Assembly (NCBI GenBank): GCA_034770075.1
Contig: JAVJAP010000214.1
Span: forward strand, 558,001 to 622,000
From: Aralia elata
Taxonomy: Eukaryota > Streptophyta > Magnoliopsida > Apiales > Araliaceae
Direction: 5' to 3'
DNA: 64,000 nt
Shown here one piece after another: positions 10,879-21,778 of the stretch. The position numbers were made by a program, and so were the translations under genes. The stretch's first letter is position 1, and every line of letters starts with the position of its first letter. The notes below the pieces were generated by a model, which saw only the letters and a program-made list of their open reading frames with translations, was not told the DNA's origin and made no database searches.

Positions 10879-11757
10879 GAGTGACCAGATACGAGACCCG
10901 GCACTCGCAAGACGATCGATCGACGACGATAACCGGCGGTTACGAGATGGGTGACCGGCGACGAAACCCGGCCCCGACAAAACGATCGACCGGCGACGAT
11001 AACCGGCGATTACGAGATGGGTGACCGGCGACAAAACCCAGCCCCGACAAGACGATCGACCGGCGACGATAACCGGCGATTACGAGATGGGTGACCAGCG
11101 ACGAAACCCGGCCTCGACAAGACGATCGACCGGCGACGATAACCGGCGATTACGAGATGGGTGACCGGCGACGAAACCCGGCCCCGACAAGACGATTGAC
11201 CGGCGACGATAACCGACGATTACGAGATGGGTGACCGACGACGAAACCCGGCCCCGACAAAACGATCGACCGGTGACGATAATCGGCGATTACGAGATGG
11301 GTGACAAGCGACGAAACCCGGCCCCGACAAGACGATCGACCGGCGACGATAACCGGCGATTACGAGATGGGTGACCGACGACGAAACCCGGCCCCGACAA
11401 AATGATCAACCGACGATGATAATCGGCGATTACGAGATGGGTGACCAGCGACGAAACCCGGCCCCGACAAGACGATCGACCGACGACGATAACCGGCGAT
11501 TACGAGATGGGTGACCGGCGACGATATCCGGCCCCGACAGGACAACCAACCGGCAACGATACCCGGCGGTTATGAGATGGGTGACCGGCGACGATACCCG
11601 GCCCCGACAAGACAACCAACCGGCGACGATACCCGGTGGTTACAAGATGGGTGACCGGCGACGATACCCGGCCCCGACAAGACAATCAACCGGCGACGAT
11701 ATCCGGTGATTACGAGACGAGCGACCGGATACGAAACCCAGCGCGAACAAGACGATT
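10879..11757. repeat. 70-bp tandem array in the Tat copy 1 3' region, about 12.5 units
   Basis: The landmark GATGGGTGAC recurs at 10946, 11016, 11086 and onward, exactly every 70 bp to 11646; the last unit is diverged. Units are GC-rich and built from CCGGCGACGA-type pieces. Most units are one type (GACGATCGACC, GATTACGAG); the last three shift to a second type (GACAACCAACC). The minus strand is open in several frames, but 70 is not a multiple of 3 and start and frame move from unit to unit, so this is not a gene. Tandem arrays in the 3' region are known for Tat/Ogre elements and can seed satellite DNA. Confidence 0.95.
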
Positions 11758-11930
11758 GCGTGAGGCATTGACACCCTTCCGAATGTTTTGCATGCTATGC
11801 ATCTTGTGTTGCATCATAAGCTATATGTGTTGCGTCATATATGTACGGTCATTCTTGTGCACTGTCATTCATGCATCACGTGTCTATTTCTTTATCATGT
11901 TCATTTCATTTATCATTTCATAAACATGAT

Positions 11931-11943
11931 AAAGAGGGGCAGC
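11931..11943 (+). other. Polypurine tract, Tat copy 1
   Basis: ATAAAGAGGGGCAGC lies directly against the LTR start TGTAGACACC. Copy 2 has the same arrangement. This is the plus-strand primer site for reverse transcription. Confidence 0.75.
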
Positions 11944-13811
11944 TGTAGACACCCAAATTTTGCACTTCCTATACTAACCCTGACAGGAGGGCAAAATCGT
12001 CAAATTGACCCAACACACGAGAATAAAAGGTGGACATAAAGACGAACACTCAAAGACACCACTACGGGACGAGATCGAAGCCGACACAACAACAAGCGAA
12101 TGTCGGGAGTCGGTTAATGATCACTGCGCTTACCCGGATGTCATAGCACGTTTCCCGGTGGTTCCCGGACTGCAGAATGCAAGCCCTTCAGCGGAAACCA
12201 ACGGTACGGCACGAAAATCGAGATGAGGTACAGAAAACGAGAAAATCAGCACAATCAGCCGCAGATCAATCCGCGGCCAAGGACGGAACTCGAGATGACA
12301 CGGGACTCGAGCGCACGGGACTCGAGCACGGCTGGGGGTAGAACCAAGGGCCACCCGCAGATTAATCTGCGACTGCCCTTGGCAATGCCTTATCAGGCCA
12401 TTTTGCATACAGAAACAGAAGGAGAATCCAGCAGCAGAAGCAGTTCGGGAGAAGGAAGAAAAAACAGCAAGAAAACATCAAAAATTAAGAGAGAAAAGAG
12501 TGAGAAATAGTGAGAAATTGTACCCATTTTGTGAGATTACACCTCATATTTTCTACTCTACTCAATACATAAATTCATACATATTGTGGGGATTATTTGC
12601 AAGGTGAAAAATCCTTTGTTTTAGTATTTTGTTATACCATTTTTCGGTTGTGCAACAAGTTCGGATGTGAGCCTAGGAACGCGATCCCGTGGTCCAAATC
12701 CGATGATGGACATTTTTGGATGTATGTAATCGGGTAGATGCATTCGTCATTGTAAATATGTAATCGTCGGGCCTTAAAACGATACCAAGTCGGAGGTCGG
12801 GTTTAAGGCCCCGAAATAGTGAAACTTGTGATTGTAGGCGTTTGGGGTTATTTTGATGGCTTACATGCCCATGAATAGCCCCGACGCGTGTTTATGCTTG
12901 ATTGGATTTTGTGACACGAAAAAATGATTTCAAAGATTAAACGATGAAGGCTTTTCATTAAAATCAAGCAAACTAGGGGGTTAGCATCACGTAGCTAAAA
13001 AATTGGAAGTGTTAATGAATGTCGATTCCTATTAAACGAGAAGGCTAAAGAAGGTCGTTTTCAAATGTCACAAAAATGGTTTTATAAAATAAAACAACGT
13101 TTTTATTAAATCTTGGTGCGTAGGGTGAAAGATATCCTAGAAGTTGCCCATCATTTTATGAAAGCAATGTATAGATTTCGATTCCTATTTTGACGAAGGT
13201 TTAAAAGACTCTTGTTTTGCCAAAACGACACCTAATAAAAATCTTATAGCTTTGACAAATAAAATCAAACCTTTCTCATAAATAAAGGAGCTCTCTCGTA
13301 CAAACGGAAACGACGTTCTAAAACATTCCCAAAATAAAACACGATTTCTCATAAAAAGCCAAATGTTTCATCTCTCATGAAAAAAAACTCACCACAACAT
13401 TCACATAAGCACACACACACACACACGCCCACACACACACATTTCATGAATCAAAGGATAGGAAAGCATCAAGATTGCGGTAACCGTGTTTCACGGAAGT
13501 CGGGGGGTGCCTAACACCTTCCCCTCGCTTAAGCAAGCCCCCGAACTCTATGAATCTCGGTTCGCAGACCAATTAATTCGGAGTCACACATGAGCCAGCG
13601 ATTTACGAAAAAATGAAACTCGGATGAGTTGGTACATCCATTTCAAATATACCAACTGGCGACTCTGGTTAAATTGGCTCATCATAAAAAACGATCTTTC
13701 AAAACCCCGTCGATACTCGTGCCGACTTTTTCCAAAAATCATCTAATGAAAAAAGCTAAAATTAGAAAGGGTAACAATCACCAAAGAGAGCGATTCCTCC
13801 AGGCGTCGACA
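11944..13811 (+). repeat. 3' LTR of Tat copy 1 (1868 bp)
   Basis: It starts TGTAGACACC after the polypurine tract and ends GGCGTCGACA; the two ends are an imperfect inverted repeat. Homology with the copy 2 LTR stops at this same end. It contains hairpins related to CCGCAGAT..ATCTGCGG, a (CA)n tract near 13405-13440, and a conserved block ending TGGCGACTCTGG, which resembles a tRNA primer-site sequence but lies inside the LTR. No gene. Confidence 0.85.
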
Positions 13812-14256
13812 TATACTATCATCTTTGAAAAACTTACTCAACATCAAGATACTTACACAGTATAATAACCTGTATAAGTAGGAAACTTGCATTCAATACA
13901 TAAATCGAATGAAGTTAGGAAACTTGTCTGGAGCGCTGTTTAAAAGCTACGCTAATTGCTCTTCAAATATCTTACACAACATCATTTATAATAATATACC
14001 AATTAGTCACATATAGACTCCACATAAAGGTTTACATCTTTTATTATAAGTCACATTTCATGTTGTTCACGTGTCATAATTAATAAACGCTATTAAACCC
14101 AAAACATCACTCGACGTCGCATCATTCAGAAACGTTACAACCCTCATCATTATCCATTCTTATTGGTTTATATTAACTCCATTACATATCTTATAATGTT
14201 CATTTTATTTGAATCAAATCACTTTTTAAGTTCATTAACACTTTACACGGCGTTTT
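13812..14256 (-). repeat. LTR fragment, probably minus-strand chromovirus type
   Basis: Non-coding. Contains AGGAAACTTGC near 13880 and 13917 and a CAATTAGTCACATA stretch, both also seen in the minus-strand LTR at 30174-33119. Both ends are cut by neighbouring elements. Confidence 0.5.
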
Positions 14257-16078
14257 TGAAAGTAGTATGCACACAAGCCAATCATATTTGATATGATGCA
14301 GCATATATTTTGTAATCTTATTCATTTATTAATAAAAGAATTGATTTTCTTAAAAGACATTTTATATTATCTACAGTGCTGTTATATTAAATGTGATAAA
14401 TACATAGTTTTGAGCAATGCATTTAGAATCATGATGGTGATTATACTAATGAGATCTAAATTCTAGATAGCTCACAAACTAAAATCGTTCCTAATTGTTG
14501 GATTACTAAAAATGGGATTAGTGAATCCAGATAGATTAGTACATACGTTGCTTGCTCTTAAGAAGAGGATGATTGATCTTATAATCATTTGTGTGGAGAC
14601 ACTAAAGCAAGTATGTAGGTGCTTATTGGAGAATAAGTACACTGAACGTGGCTCGCTAAGGAATACCTAATGGAGTTTTACTCGCCTGTCAATAGGAATT
14701 CCTCTAGTGATAGTAGTACAAGTGATCCTTGGACTTGAGATCATCATTGTATCTTGTGTATGATGAGTTATACTTTGACATGTCCCTTAAGACCTTTGGG
14801 GTATATCAAAGGGTATGATTGGGTATAATAAGTTGTGCATGGAGATAGGTGAATAATCAATATAGAATCTACCACGTCTAGTAATAGATGTGAATGTCCT
14901 ATGTGATTCGATAAATGACAACTCAGTAATCCTTGGCCAAGGCAGAATGAAATTAGAAAGAAGTTTCCAATTTGCATTATTTAGAGTTGTGCATTTGGGA
15001 ATCAAAATACATATAATTAAATAAAATAAGACTTGACAGTAAATCCATGTCTTATATTTAATTGGGACATTGTATGGTAGAAGGATTAAATTCTACGGTA
15101 ACTATTCACTGAAAGGTTCTTTTGTGATTAATGTTGAAATCTATATTATCTGGAAAGTCATTGATCGCTAAGGGGGCTTACCCTTATTGTAGAATAAATA
15201 TTATTTATTTAAATAAATTAAATAGTTTAATTTATTTATTTAAATAAAATTAGAATTGTTCTAATTGATTTATTCACAACCGGTTTAATATGGAGAACCT
15301 AAAGGGTTACACTGCAAAAGGAAAAAATATTTATTTAAGAAGTAAATGGCATAATTGTAATAATAAGTTAAGTATATTTAATTTAATCTATGGGGATAGA
15401 ATAAATTAAATAGCTTAAAATTTATTATTTAATATTTTGAAAATATTAAATATAAATTAATAAGAGGAGTCTTATTATTATTATTACTATTGCTATTATT
15501 TAATTCCTAATAGGGATTGAGAATTAATTAATAGAAGTACTCTCTCATGAATTCCTAATTGGATTAGGAGTATAATTAATTAAATGAGTTTAATTATAAT
15601 AGAAACCCTAATCCTAAATAGTTTAGAGAAGGGTTATTCCTACATCTATAAATAAGAGGAGTCTTATCATAGATTAGGGTTACACACTCTTGCATTAGAT
15701 TGTGGAGAGTACTTACAATTTCTATAGAGATAGAAACTAGGGTTTTGCCAACACCCATCTTCTTAAATAACTATTCTTCCTTGGTGGATCACCTCTAGAG
15801 GCCAAACACGTGGGTGGCTAACGTTTATCAAGTAAAGGAATTTAGTCGGTGGAATTCAAGGATAACGCGAAAGGAATTGGAGGTGAACTTGTACTCGAGG
15901 AGCACGGTTCTACGAGGGTATAATTTCTTAATCTCTATCTCTTTCGTTTATGTCGTTAATTGAGCACATAGATTGATCATGGTGATAGTTTGTATAAAAT
16001 TTTAAAATCCGATTTTATTGCGCTTCCGCTTTATTTATGTAATTTGATTGCATGTTCGCGTCATATACAAACCTAACA
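14257..16078 (+). repeat. 5' LTR of the copia element (1822 bp)
   Basis: Begins TGAAAGTAGTATGC and ends CCTAACA, one base before the primer-binding site. It matches the sequence at 21779-23598 throughout. A TATA box (TCTATAAATA) lies at 15645-15654, with TAAGAGGAGTCTTATC just after it. Confidence 0.93.
15645..15654 (+). promoter_or_regulatory. TATA box of copia 5' LTR
   Basis: TCTATAAATA, conserved in the 3' LTR at 23167-23176, upstream of the leader. Likely start of element transcription. Confidence 0.65.
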
Positions 16079-16079
16079 G

Positions 16080-16092
16080 TGGTATTAGAGCC
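16080..16092 (+). other. Primer-binding site of the copia element
   Basis: TGGTATTAGAGCC one base after the LTR end, one change from TGGTATCAGAGC, the usual complement of initiator tRNA-Met used by plant copia elements. Confidence 0.85.
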
Positions 16093-16193
16093 TAATCTTG
16101 TGCTAATTATCGATTTTGATGATTCCATATGTGTATGGTATGCGATTGGATCGAAATTTTTGGGCAGATCTATTTTTTCTGAATCTGCTACGC

Positions 16194-16400
16194 GGCGCAG
16201 CTGCGCCGTTTCCAGTTCATTCTGGAGCGCAGCTGCGTCCAAACCCAGAAAGTCGTTTCTGGGGTTCAGCGCAGCTACGCCATTTTCCAGTTCATTCTGG
16301 AGCGCAGCTGAGCCCAAACCTAGAAAGTCGTTTCTGGGATTCAGCGCAGCTGCGCCGTTTCCCAGTTCATTCTGGGCGCAGCTGCGCCGGACAGCAGAAT
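16194..16400. repeat. 74-75-bp tandem repeat with GGCGCAGCTGCGCC palindromes
   Basis: Units begin with GCGCAGCT at 16195, 16269 and 16344, followed by a fourth partial start at 16377. The palindrome GGCGCAGCTGCGCC is perfect at 16194-16207 and 16376-16389. Lies in the copia leader between primer-binding site and gag. The minus strand is open through it, but the frame encodes only the repeat. Confidence 0.88.
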
Positions 16401-17830
16401 CCGAAAAAATAATTTTTCCTTTAATTAAAATAAATGGTTTATTTAATTGATATAAGTTTAAAATAAAGATGTTTATTTTATCTGGAATAGGATTTCAGAT
16501 TGCTAAAATTAAAGGAGTTTAATTTGGATTTGGTTTTTGATTAAAATAAAAGAGTTTATTTTGTTTCAAAAACTAAATATTAGCAAAACTTTTGCCCATT
16601 AATTGATATCAATGCATATATGGAATGGTTTTAATTATTCTTGAGATGAATGTTATTTATTGATACATATAGAGATATGTATGATAATAAATAGGGATTG
16701 ATTATGGACTATTGGCCAATGTGTGATTGGAATTATTTTAGAGGATGCTTGAATGTATGGGTTTTTATAAATGGGGTATGCGTACTTCGTCTTCTCTAGT
16801 TTTTCTTAATGTAAATTCTATCTTCCTCATATGTACTTCCCCTTGACTGCTGATCAAGGTTTCTATTTATTGAAAATAGTTTATGTAATAGGTTTAGTTA
16901 GAATTACTTGAAGAATTAGAGACAAATGAGCAAGGAGCGCTTGAAGACCCGTTTGTAATGGAGTCCGGGTTTAAATATAATAGTTATATTTAAATTTTGT
17001 TCTTGCACCCTAGGTTTGACTTTTTGGTTCACTTGGTGGCTCTAGTGAACCAAACTAGAATAAAAGTCCATAATCAATCTGGGTAGAATATAGTATTCTA
17101 TATGTGCATGCTTACTATATATATATATATATTATATATTATCCAACATACTTCGCATGTAAAATAATATGACGCGTATTTTATATATATATGTGCACGC
17201 GCGCTAAAAAAGATGAGACTAATAATTACAAACCCCTCAAAGAAATTATATTAAGTCCTAAGTGTTCAAAGATATTAGGAATATCGAACGTCGCCTTCTA
17301 GCATGGTAAAACAATAGAGTATTAAATATTTAATATGAGTTTATTGTGCACACACAAGGCGAGTATTAAATATTTAAGATGTTGTTTTATCACATTTGAT
17401 GCTTATTAAGGAATTGAACATTATTGCTTTGTTGTGCACACACAAGGGCGGTCTTTTTCTCTTCACATATATGGAAGTGCTAGGTTGGACTTAACTTAGA
17501 TTATTTTAGTTCGGATGTGCACACACTTGACCATTATAATCTAAGAGACAAAACACAAGGAGTTACATAGTGATTTAATTGACAATAGTTGTCTACCTAT
17601 TTATTTATATATAGTTTGTTGTGCACACACAAGGCTATATACATTTGAAATGGGATCCTTAATCTCACTAGCAAATCTTTAATTAAAATTGCCGAACTAT
17701 ATATTGAGGGTAATATAGTTTGATGAAAAAGTGAGGGATACCAATTTAAAATAAAGACCTAATTTATTTTGGTAATTAATTAAATGAATGTATGCTAATA
17801 TGTTGTCTATTTCACATGCAGAATTTAAAA
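16401..17830 (+). other. Copia leader, non-coding
   Basis: No gene. Contains a short (AT)n run near 17118-17152 and the motif TGTGCACACACAAGG at 17345, 17433 and 17620, with a variant at 17516. It ends with TTCACATGCAG 10 bp before the gag ATG, which could be an intron acceptor. Confidence 0.6.
17345..17634 (+). repeat. Interspersed TGTGCACACACAAGG motif, four copies
   Basis: Three exact copies (17345, 17433, 17620) and one variant (17516) in the copia leader. The core TGTGCACA is self-complementary. A shorter form, ATGCACACAAG, occurs at the start of each LTR. Confidence 0.8.
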
Positions 17831-19090
17831 ATGTCAAACTCACTATCACTGCGTAGCATACTTGATGCTAACAAACTAACCGGACCAAATTACACGGACT
17901 GGTTAAGGAATCTAAGAATTGTTCTCACTACTGAAAAGATTTCTTATGTCCTAAATTCGCCAGTCCCTGCAAATGTTGCAGAAACAGCCTCTGAGGAAGA
18001 GATTGCTACTTTCAGAAAGTGGCAAGATGATTTAATCTTGGCTCAATGCATCATGCTCGCATCCATGAGTAACGAGCTTCAGCGTCAGCATGAAACTATG
18101 GATGCTCCTACTATATTGCTGCACCTCAAAGAGTTGTATGGTGAGCAAAGTAGGACTGCTAGATATCAGATATCTAAGGAGCTCTTCCGATCTCGTATAA
18201 CCGAGGGCACTGCTATTGAGACTCATGTCTTTAAGATGATCAATCTGATTGAACAACTTGGACAGCTTGGGTTCGTGATGAATGGGGAGTTAAACCAAGA
18301 TTTGATCTTGCAGTCATTGCCGGACACCTTCTCACAATTTGTTGTGAATTTTCACATGAATAAGTTGGACGTCAGCTTGCCTGAGTTACTTAACATGTTG
18401 AAAACTGTTGAAGGTCACTTCTCATCCAACAAGAACCAAGTCTTACTAGCGGATGATTCTTCCAAGAAAAGGAAGAGGCCCAAGGTATCTTCTGAAAAGA
18501 AGAAAAACAAGAAGGCTAAGGGCAAGGCGAAGAGAAAGGATAAAAAGAAACCTGATCCAGATAGCAAAGGAATTTGCTACCATTGCAATAAGTCGGGACA
18601 CTGGAAGAGGAACTGCAAGGAGTATCTTGCGGACCAAAAAAAGCTTGGAGAAGCTTCGACTTCCGATCTAGGTTTGTTTATGATTGAAATTAATTTTTCT
18701 GAAAGTCAAAATTCTACTTGGGTATTGGATACCGGCTGTAGTTCTCACATATGTAATCATATGCAGGGACTAAGCAGAAGTAGAATGTTGAACAAGGATG
18801 AAGTCGTCCTACGAGTGGAAAATGGAGCAAAGGTTGCTGCATTAGCTGTAGGGACTTATTGGTTAGCACTGCCTTCGGGCAAGTTCATTAGTTTAAATAA
18901 TTGTTATTATGTTCCGACACTAATTAGAAACATTATTTCAATTTCTTTATTGGATATGGAAGGTTTTGATATTATAATAAAGAACAACAGTTGTTCTATT
19001 TATAATAAAAATATTTTATATGGTGTTGGGAACCTACTAAATGGACTTTACATACTTGACTTGCATGAAAATATACTTCAAATTGAATAA
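17831..19090 (+). CDS. gag: Copia gag and protease
   Basis: Start chosen at the ATG reading MSNSLSLRS; an ATG 13 codons upstream lies across the possible splice acceptor. Residues 1-220 are a copia-type gag (UBN2-like: DWLRNLRIVL, EQLGQLGF, LQSLPDTFSQF). Then comes a Lys-rich linker and a CCHC zinc knuckle (CYHCNKSGHWKRNC) that binds RNA. The protease follows, with the active-site triad in WVLDTGCSSHIC and the YYVPTLIRNI block. The TAA at 19088 is in the same frame as the integrase region that begins 40 bp later, so it is probably a nonsense change in a single gag-pol frame. Confidence 0.88.
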   Translation: MSNSLSLRSILDANKLTGPNYTDWLRNLRIVLTTEKISYVLNSPVPANVAETASEEEIATFRKWQDDLILAQCIMLASMSNELQRQHETMDAPTILLHLKELYGEQSRTARYQISKELFRSRITEGTAIETHVFKMINLIEQLGQLGFVMNGELNQDLILQSLPDTFSQFVVNFHMNKLDVSLPELLNMLKTVEGHFSSNKNQVLLADDSSKKRKRPKVSSEKKKNKKAKGKAKRKDKKKPDPDSKGICYHCNKSGHWKRNCKEYLADQKKLGEASTSDLGLFMIEINFSESQNSTWVLDTGCSSHICNHMQGLSRSRMLNKDEVVLRVENGAKVAALAVGTYWLALPSGKFISLNNCYYVPTLIRNIISISLLDMEGFDIIIKNNSCSIYNKNILYGVGNLLNGLYILDLHENILQIE

Positions 19091-21764
19091 ACTAAGAAAA
19101 GAAAAAGAGATGATGTTAATTATACCTTTATGTGGCACTGTAGACTCGGTCATATCAATGAAACAAGATTATCCAAGTTGCATAAAGATGGGCTTTTAGA
19201 GCTATTTGATTACGAATCATATCCAACTTGTGAATCTTGTCTCATGGGTAAGATGACTAAATCTCCTTTTAGTGGAAAAGGAGAAAGAGTTACAGAGTTG
19301 TTAGCGTTGGTACACACAAACGTATGTGGACCTATGACAACGAATGCACGAGGAGGGTATTCTTATTTTATTACTTTCACTGATGATCATTCTAGATTTG
19401 GATATGTGTATTTAATGAAATACAAATCTGAATCGTTTAAAAAGTTCAAAGAATTCGGAAGTGAAGTAGAGAAGCAAACTGGTAAGAGTATCAAGATTCT
19501 TCGATCGGATCGAGGAGGTGAATACTTGACCAATGAGTTTCTAAGTTGTCTCAAAGAAAATGGTATAATCTCACAATGGACTCCACCAGGGACGCCACAG
19601 TTGAATGGTGTATCTGAAAGGAGAAATCGAACCTTGTTGGACATGGTTCGTTCCATGATGAGTTATATTGACCTTCCAATATCCTTCTGGGGTTATGCCC
19701 TAGAAACGGCTGCATACCTGCTTAACAAGGTACCTACCAAATCCGTCCCAAAGACCCCATATGAGATATGGACAGGGAGGAAACCTAGTCTTAAGCATGT
19801 TAAGACTTGGGGTTATCCAGCTTATATCAAAAGGTTTGAGCATGATAAGCTGAAGATTAGATCTGACAAGTGTAGATTTGTGGGATATCCTAAAGAAAGT
19901 TTAGGATATTATTTTTATCATCCTACTGATCAAAAGGTGTTTGTAGTGAAACACGCTGCCTTCTTGGAAAAGGAGTTTATCCTCGAAGGGGTCAGTGGGA
20001 GTAAGATATATCTTGAAGAAGTTCAAGAACGACAAAATACTCCAGATCAAAGTCAGGTACCTGACCAAGTAGAAGAACCTACTGTACCACTACCTATTCG
20101 TAAATTTGGAAGAGTACCGAAGATACCTAATAGGTATAGATTCATCATAGAGGATGATGATGAGGTACGCATCATAGATGATGATGATCCATTGACTTAC
20201 GAAGAGGCTATAAGTAGTGAAGACTCAGAGAAATGGCTAGAAGCCATGAAATCCGAGATGGACTCCATGTATGAAAACCAAGTATGGACTTTGGTTTCAC
20301 CACCTGAGGGCATAAAGCCTATTAGGTGTAAATGGGTCTTTAAGAGAAATACTGGAGCGGACGGCAAGGTAGAGACCTATAAGGCCCGACTGGTTGCAAA
20401 AGGTTTCAAACAAAGACAAGGAGTTGACTATGATGAAACCTTTTCACCAATAGCTATGCTCAAGTCCATTCGGATTTTTCTTGCAATTGCAGCTTATTAT
20501 GACTACAAGATCTGGCAAAATGGACGTGAAAACGGCCTTCCTCAATGGAGAGCTTGAGGAGAATGTATATATGATACAACTAGAGGGTTTTGTTTCAACG
20601 GTTAGAACAAACTAAGTCTGTAAGCTACAACGATCCATTTATGGATTGAAGTAAGCTTCTCGAAGATGGAACATCTGTTTTGATGAGATAATCAAAAGGT
20701 TTGATTTTATCAAAAATGAGGATGAACCTTGTGTGTACAAGAAGGTTAGTGGGAGCGATGTTTCATTCCTTGTATTATATGTTGATGATATATTACTGAT
20801 AGGGAATGATGTTCCTATGCTACAGTCGATCAAAATATGATTATCTAAGCACTTCTCCTTGAAGGACTTGGGTGAGGCATCCTATATTTTGGGAATAAAG
20901 ATCTATAGAGATAGATCTAAAAGGATGCTGGGCTTGACCCAAAAAAAGTACATTGACTCGATGCTAAAGAAGTTTAGCATGGAAGATTCCAAGAGAGGTC
21001 TCATGCCGATGAGCCATGGAATACATCTCTCTAAGAAACAGGCCCCAAAGACACCTGAGGAGAGAGACCGAATGAGTAAGATTCCTTATGCTTCAGTAAT
21101 AGGATCTATCATGTACGGTATGATATGTACTAGACCAGATGTCGCTCATGCACTTAGTGTAACAAGCAGATATCAGTCGAATCCAGGAGAAGAACACTGG
21201 AAGGCAGTGAAAAACATCCTAAAGTACTTGAGAAGAACTAAGGATGTATTTCTTGTCTACGGTGGGTCTGAATTGAAACTAGAGGGCTATAGAGACTCAA
21301 GTTTTTAAACGGACCAAGATGACAATAAATCCGTTTCAGGGTACGTGTTTACCTTAAACGGTGGCGCAGTGAGTTGGAAAAGTTCCAAGCAGCAAACAGT
21401 TGTTGATTCAGTGACAGAGGTAAAGTACATAGCTGCAAGTGAAGCTGCAAAGGAAGCTGTTTGGATGAAGAAGTTTATAACTGAACTTGGAGTGGTTCCT
21501 AGCATTAGAGGAGTCATACCTTTATTCTGTGACAACAATGGAGCTATTGTGCAGGCTAAGGAACCCATGTCTCATCAGAAATCCAAACACGTGTTGCGGC
21601 GGTTTCATTTGATTAGAGAGATCATTGAAAGAGGAGATGTCACCCTGGAGCATGTGGACTCTCAAGACAATATTGCAGATCCATTTACTAAAGCTTTAAC
21701 ACAACAGCAGTTTGATCGTTACTTAGAGAAGATGGGTATTAGATACCATGGCGATTGGCTTTAG
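19091..21764 (+). pseudogene. pol: Copia integrase, RT and RNase H, broken
   Basis: Begins with the GAG-pre-integrase zinc region (WHCRLGHIN, CESCLMGKM), then the integrase core (HTNVCGPM, RSDRGGEY, LNGVSERRNRT). RT starts near 20260 (KWVFKRNTGADG). An extra A in the run at 20517-20520 shifts the frame just before MDVKTAFLNG. The downstream frame carries YVDD at 20778-20789, RNase H, and the C-terminal HVDSQDNIADPFTKAL, ending at TAG 21762. Nonsense codons at 20613 (TAA), 20652 (TAA), 20838 (TGA) and 21306 (TAA). The element cannot encode RT. Confidence 0.92.
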
Positions 21765-21767
21765 TGC

Positions 21768-21777
21768 AAGTGGGAGA
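21768..21777 (+). other. Polypurine tract of the copia element
   Basis: AAGTGGGAGA, one base before the 3' LTR; the usual copia form. Confidence 0.85.
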
Positions 21778-21778
21778 T

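Larger units (their letters stand above)
925..13811 (+). mobile_element. Tat/Ogre-lineage Ty3/gypsy retrotransposon, copy 1, 5'-truncated
   Basis: Order on the plus strand: PR, G-patch, RT, RNase H, a second RNase H, INT, a long 3' region with two antisense genes and a 70-bp array, a polypurine tract and a 3' LTR. A second RNase H domain, antisense extra genes and a tandem array in the 3' region are known marks of the Tat/Ogre lineage. The 5' LTR, leader and gag are missing; the left edge falls in the last part of the gag-PR linker. It pairs with copy 2 at 39326-52853 over almost its whole length. No target-site duplication can be tested because the left end is lost. It is non-autonomous now because of nonsense codons in pol. 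Confidence 0.85.

Noticed and set aside
11360..11685. Overlapping minus-strand frames of about 61 codons with MSCRGRVSSPVTHL-type peptides (also 49650-50392)
   Set aside because: They are the translated 70-bp array. The unit is not a multiple of three and the frames repeat with the unit, so there is no gene.
10879..11757. Regular repeats that might be taken for a CRISPR array
   Set aside because: Units are contiguous 70-bp tandem copies without unique spacers, in a plant retrotransposon.
13663..13676. TGGCGACTCTGG as a tRNA primer-binding site marking the Tat LTR end (also near 52718)
   Set aside because: The two Tat copies stay homologous for about 140 bp beyond it and end together at GGCGTCGACA, which mirrors the LTR start. 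The block is inside the LTR.
16015..16450. Open frames of 98-132 codons on both strands in the copia leader
   Set aside because: They translate the 75-bp GC-rich repeat and have no independent support.
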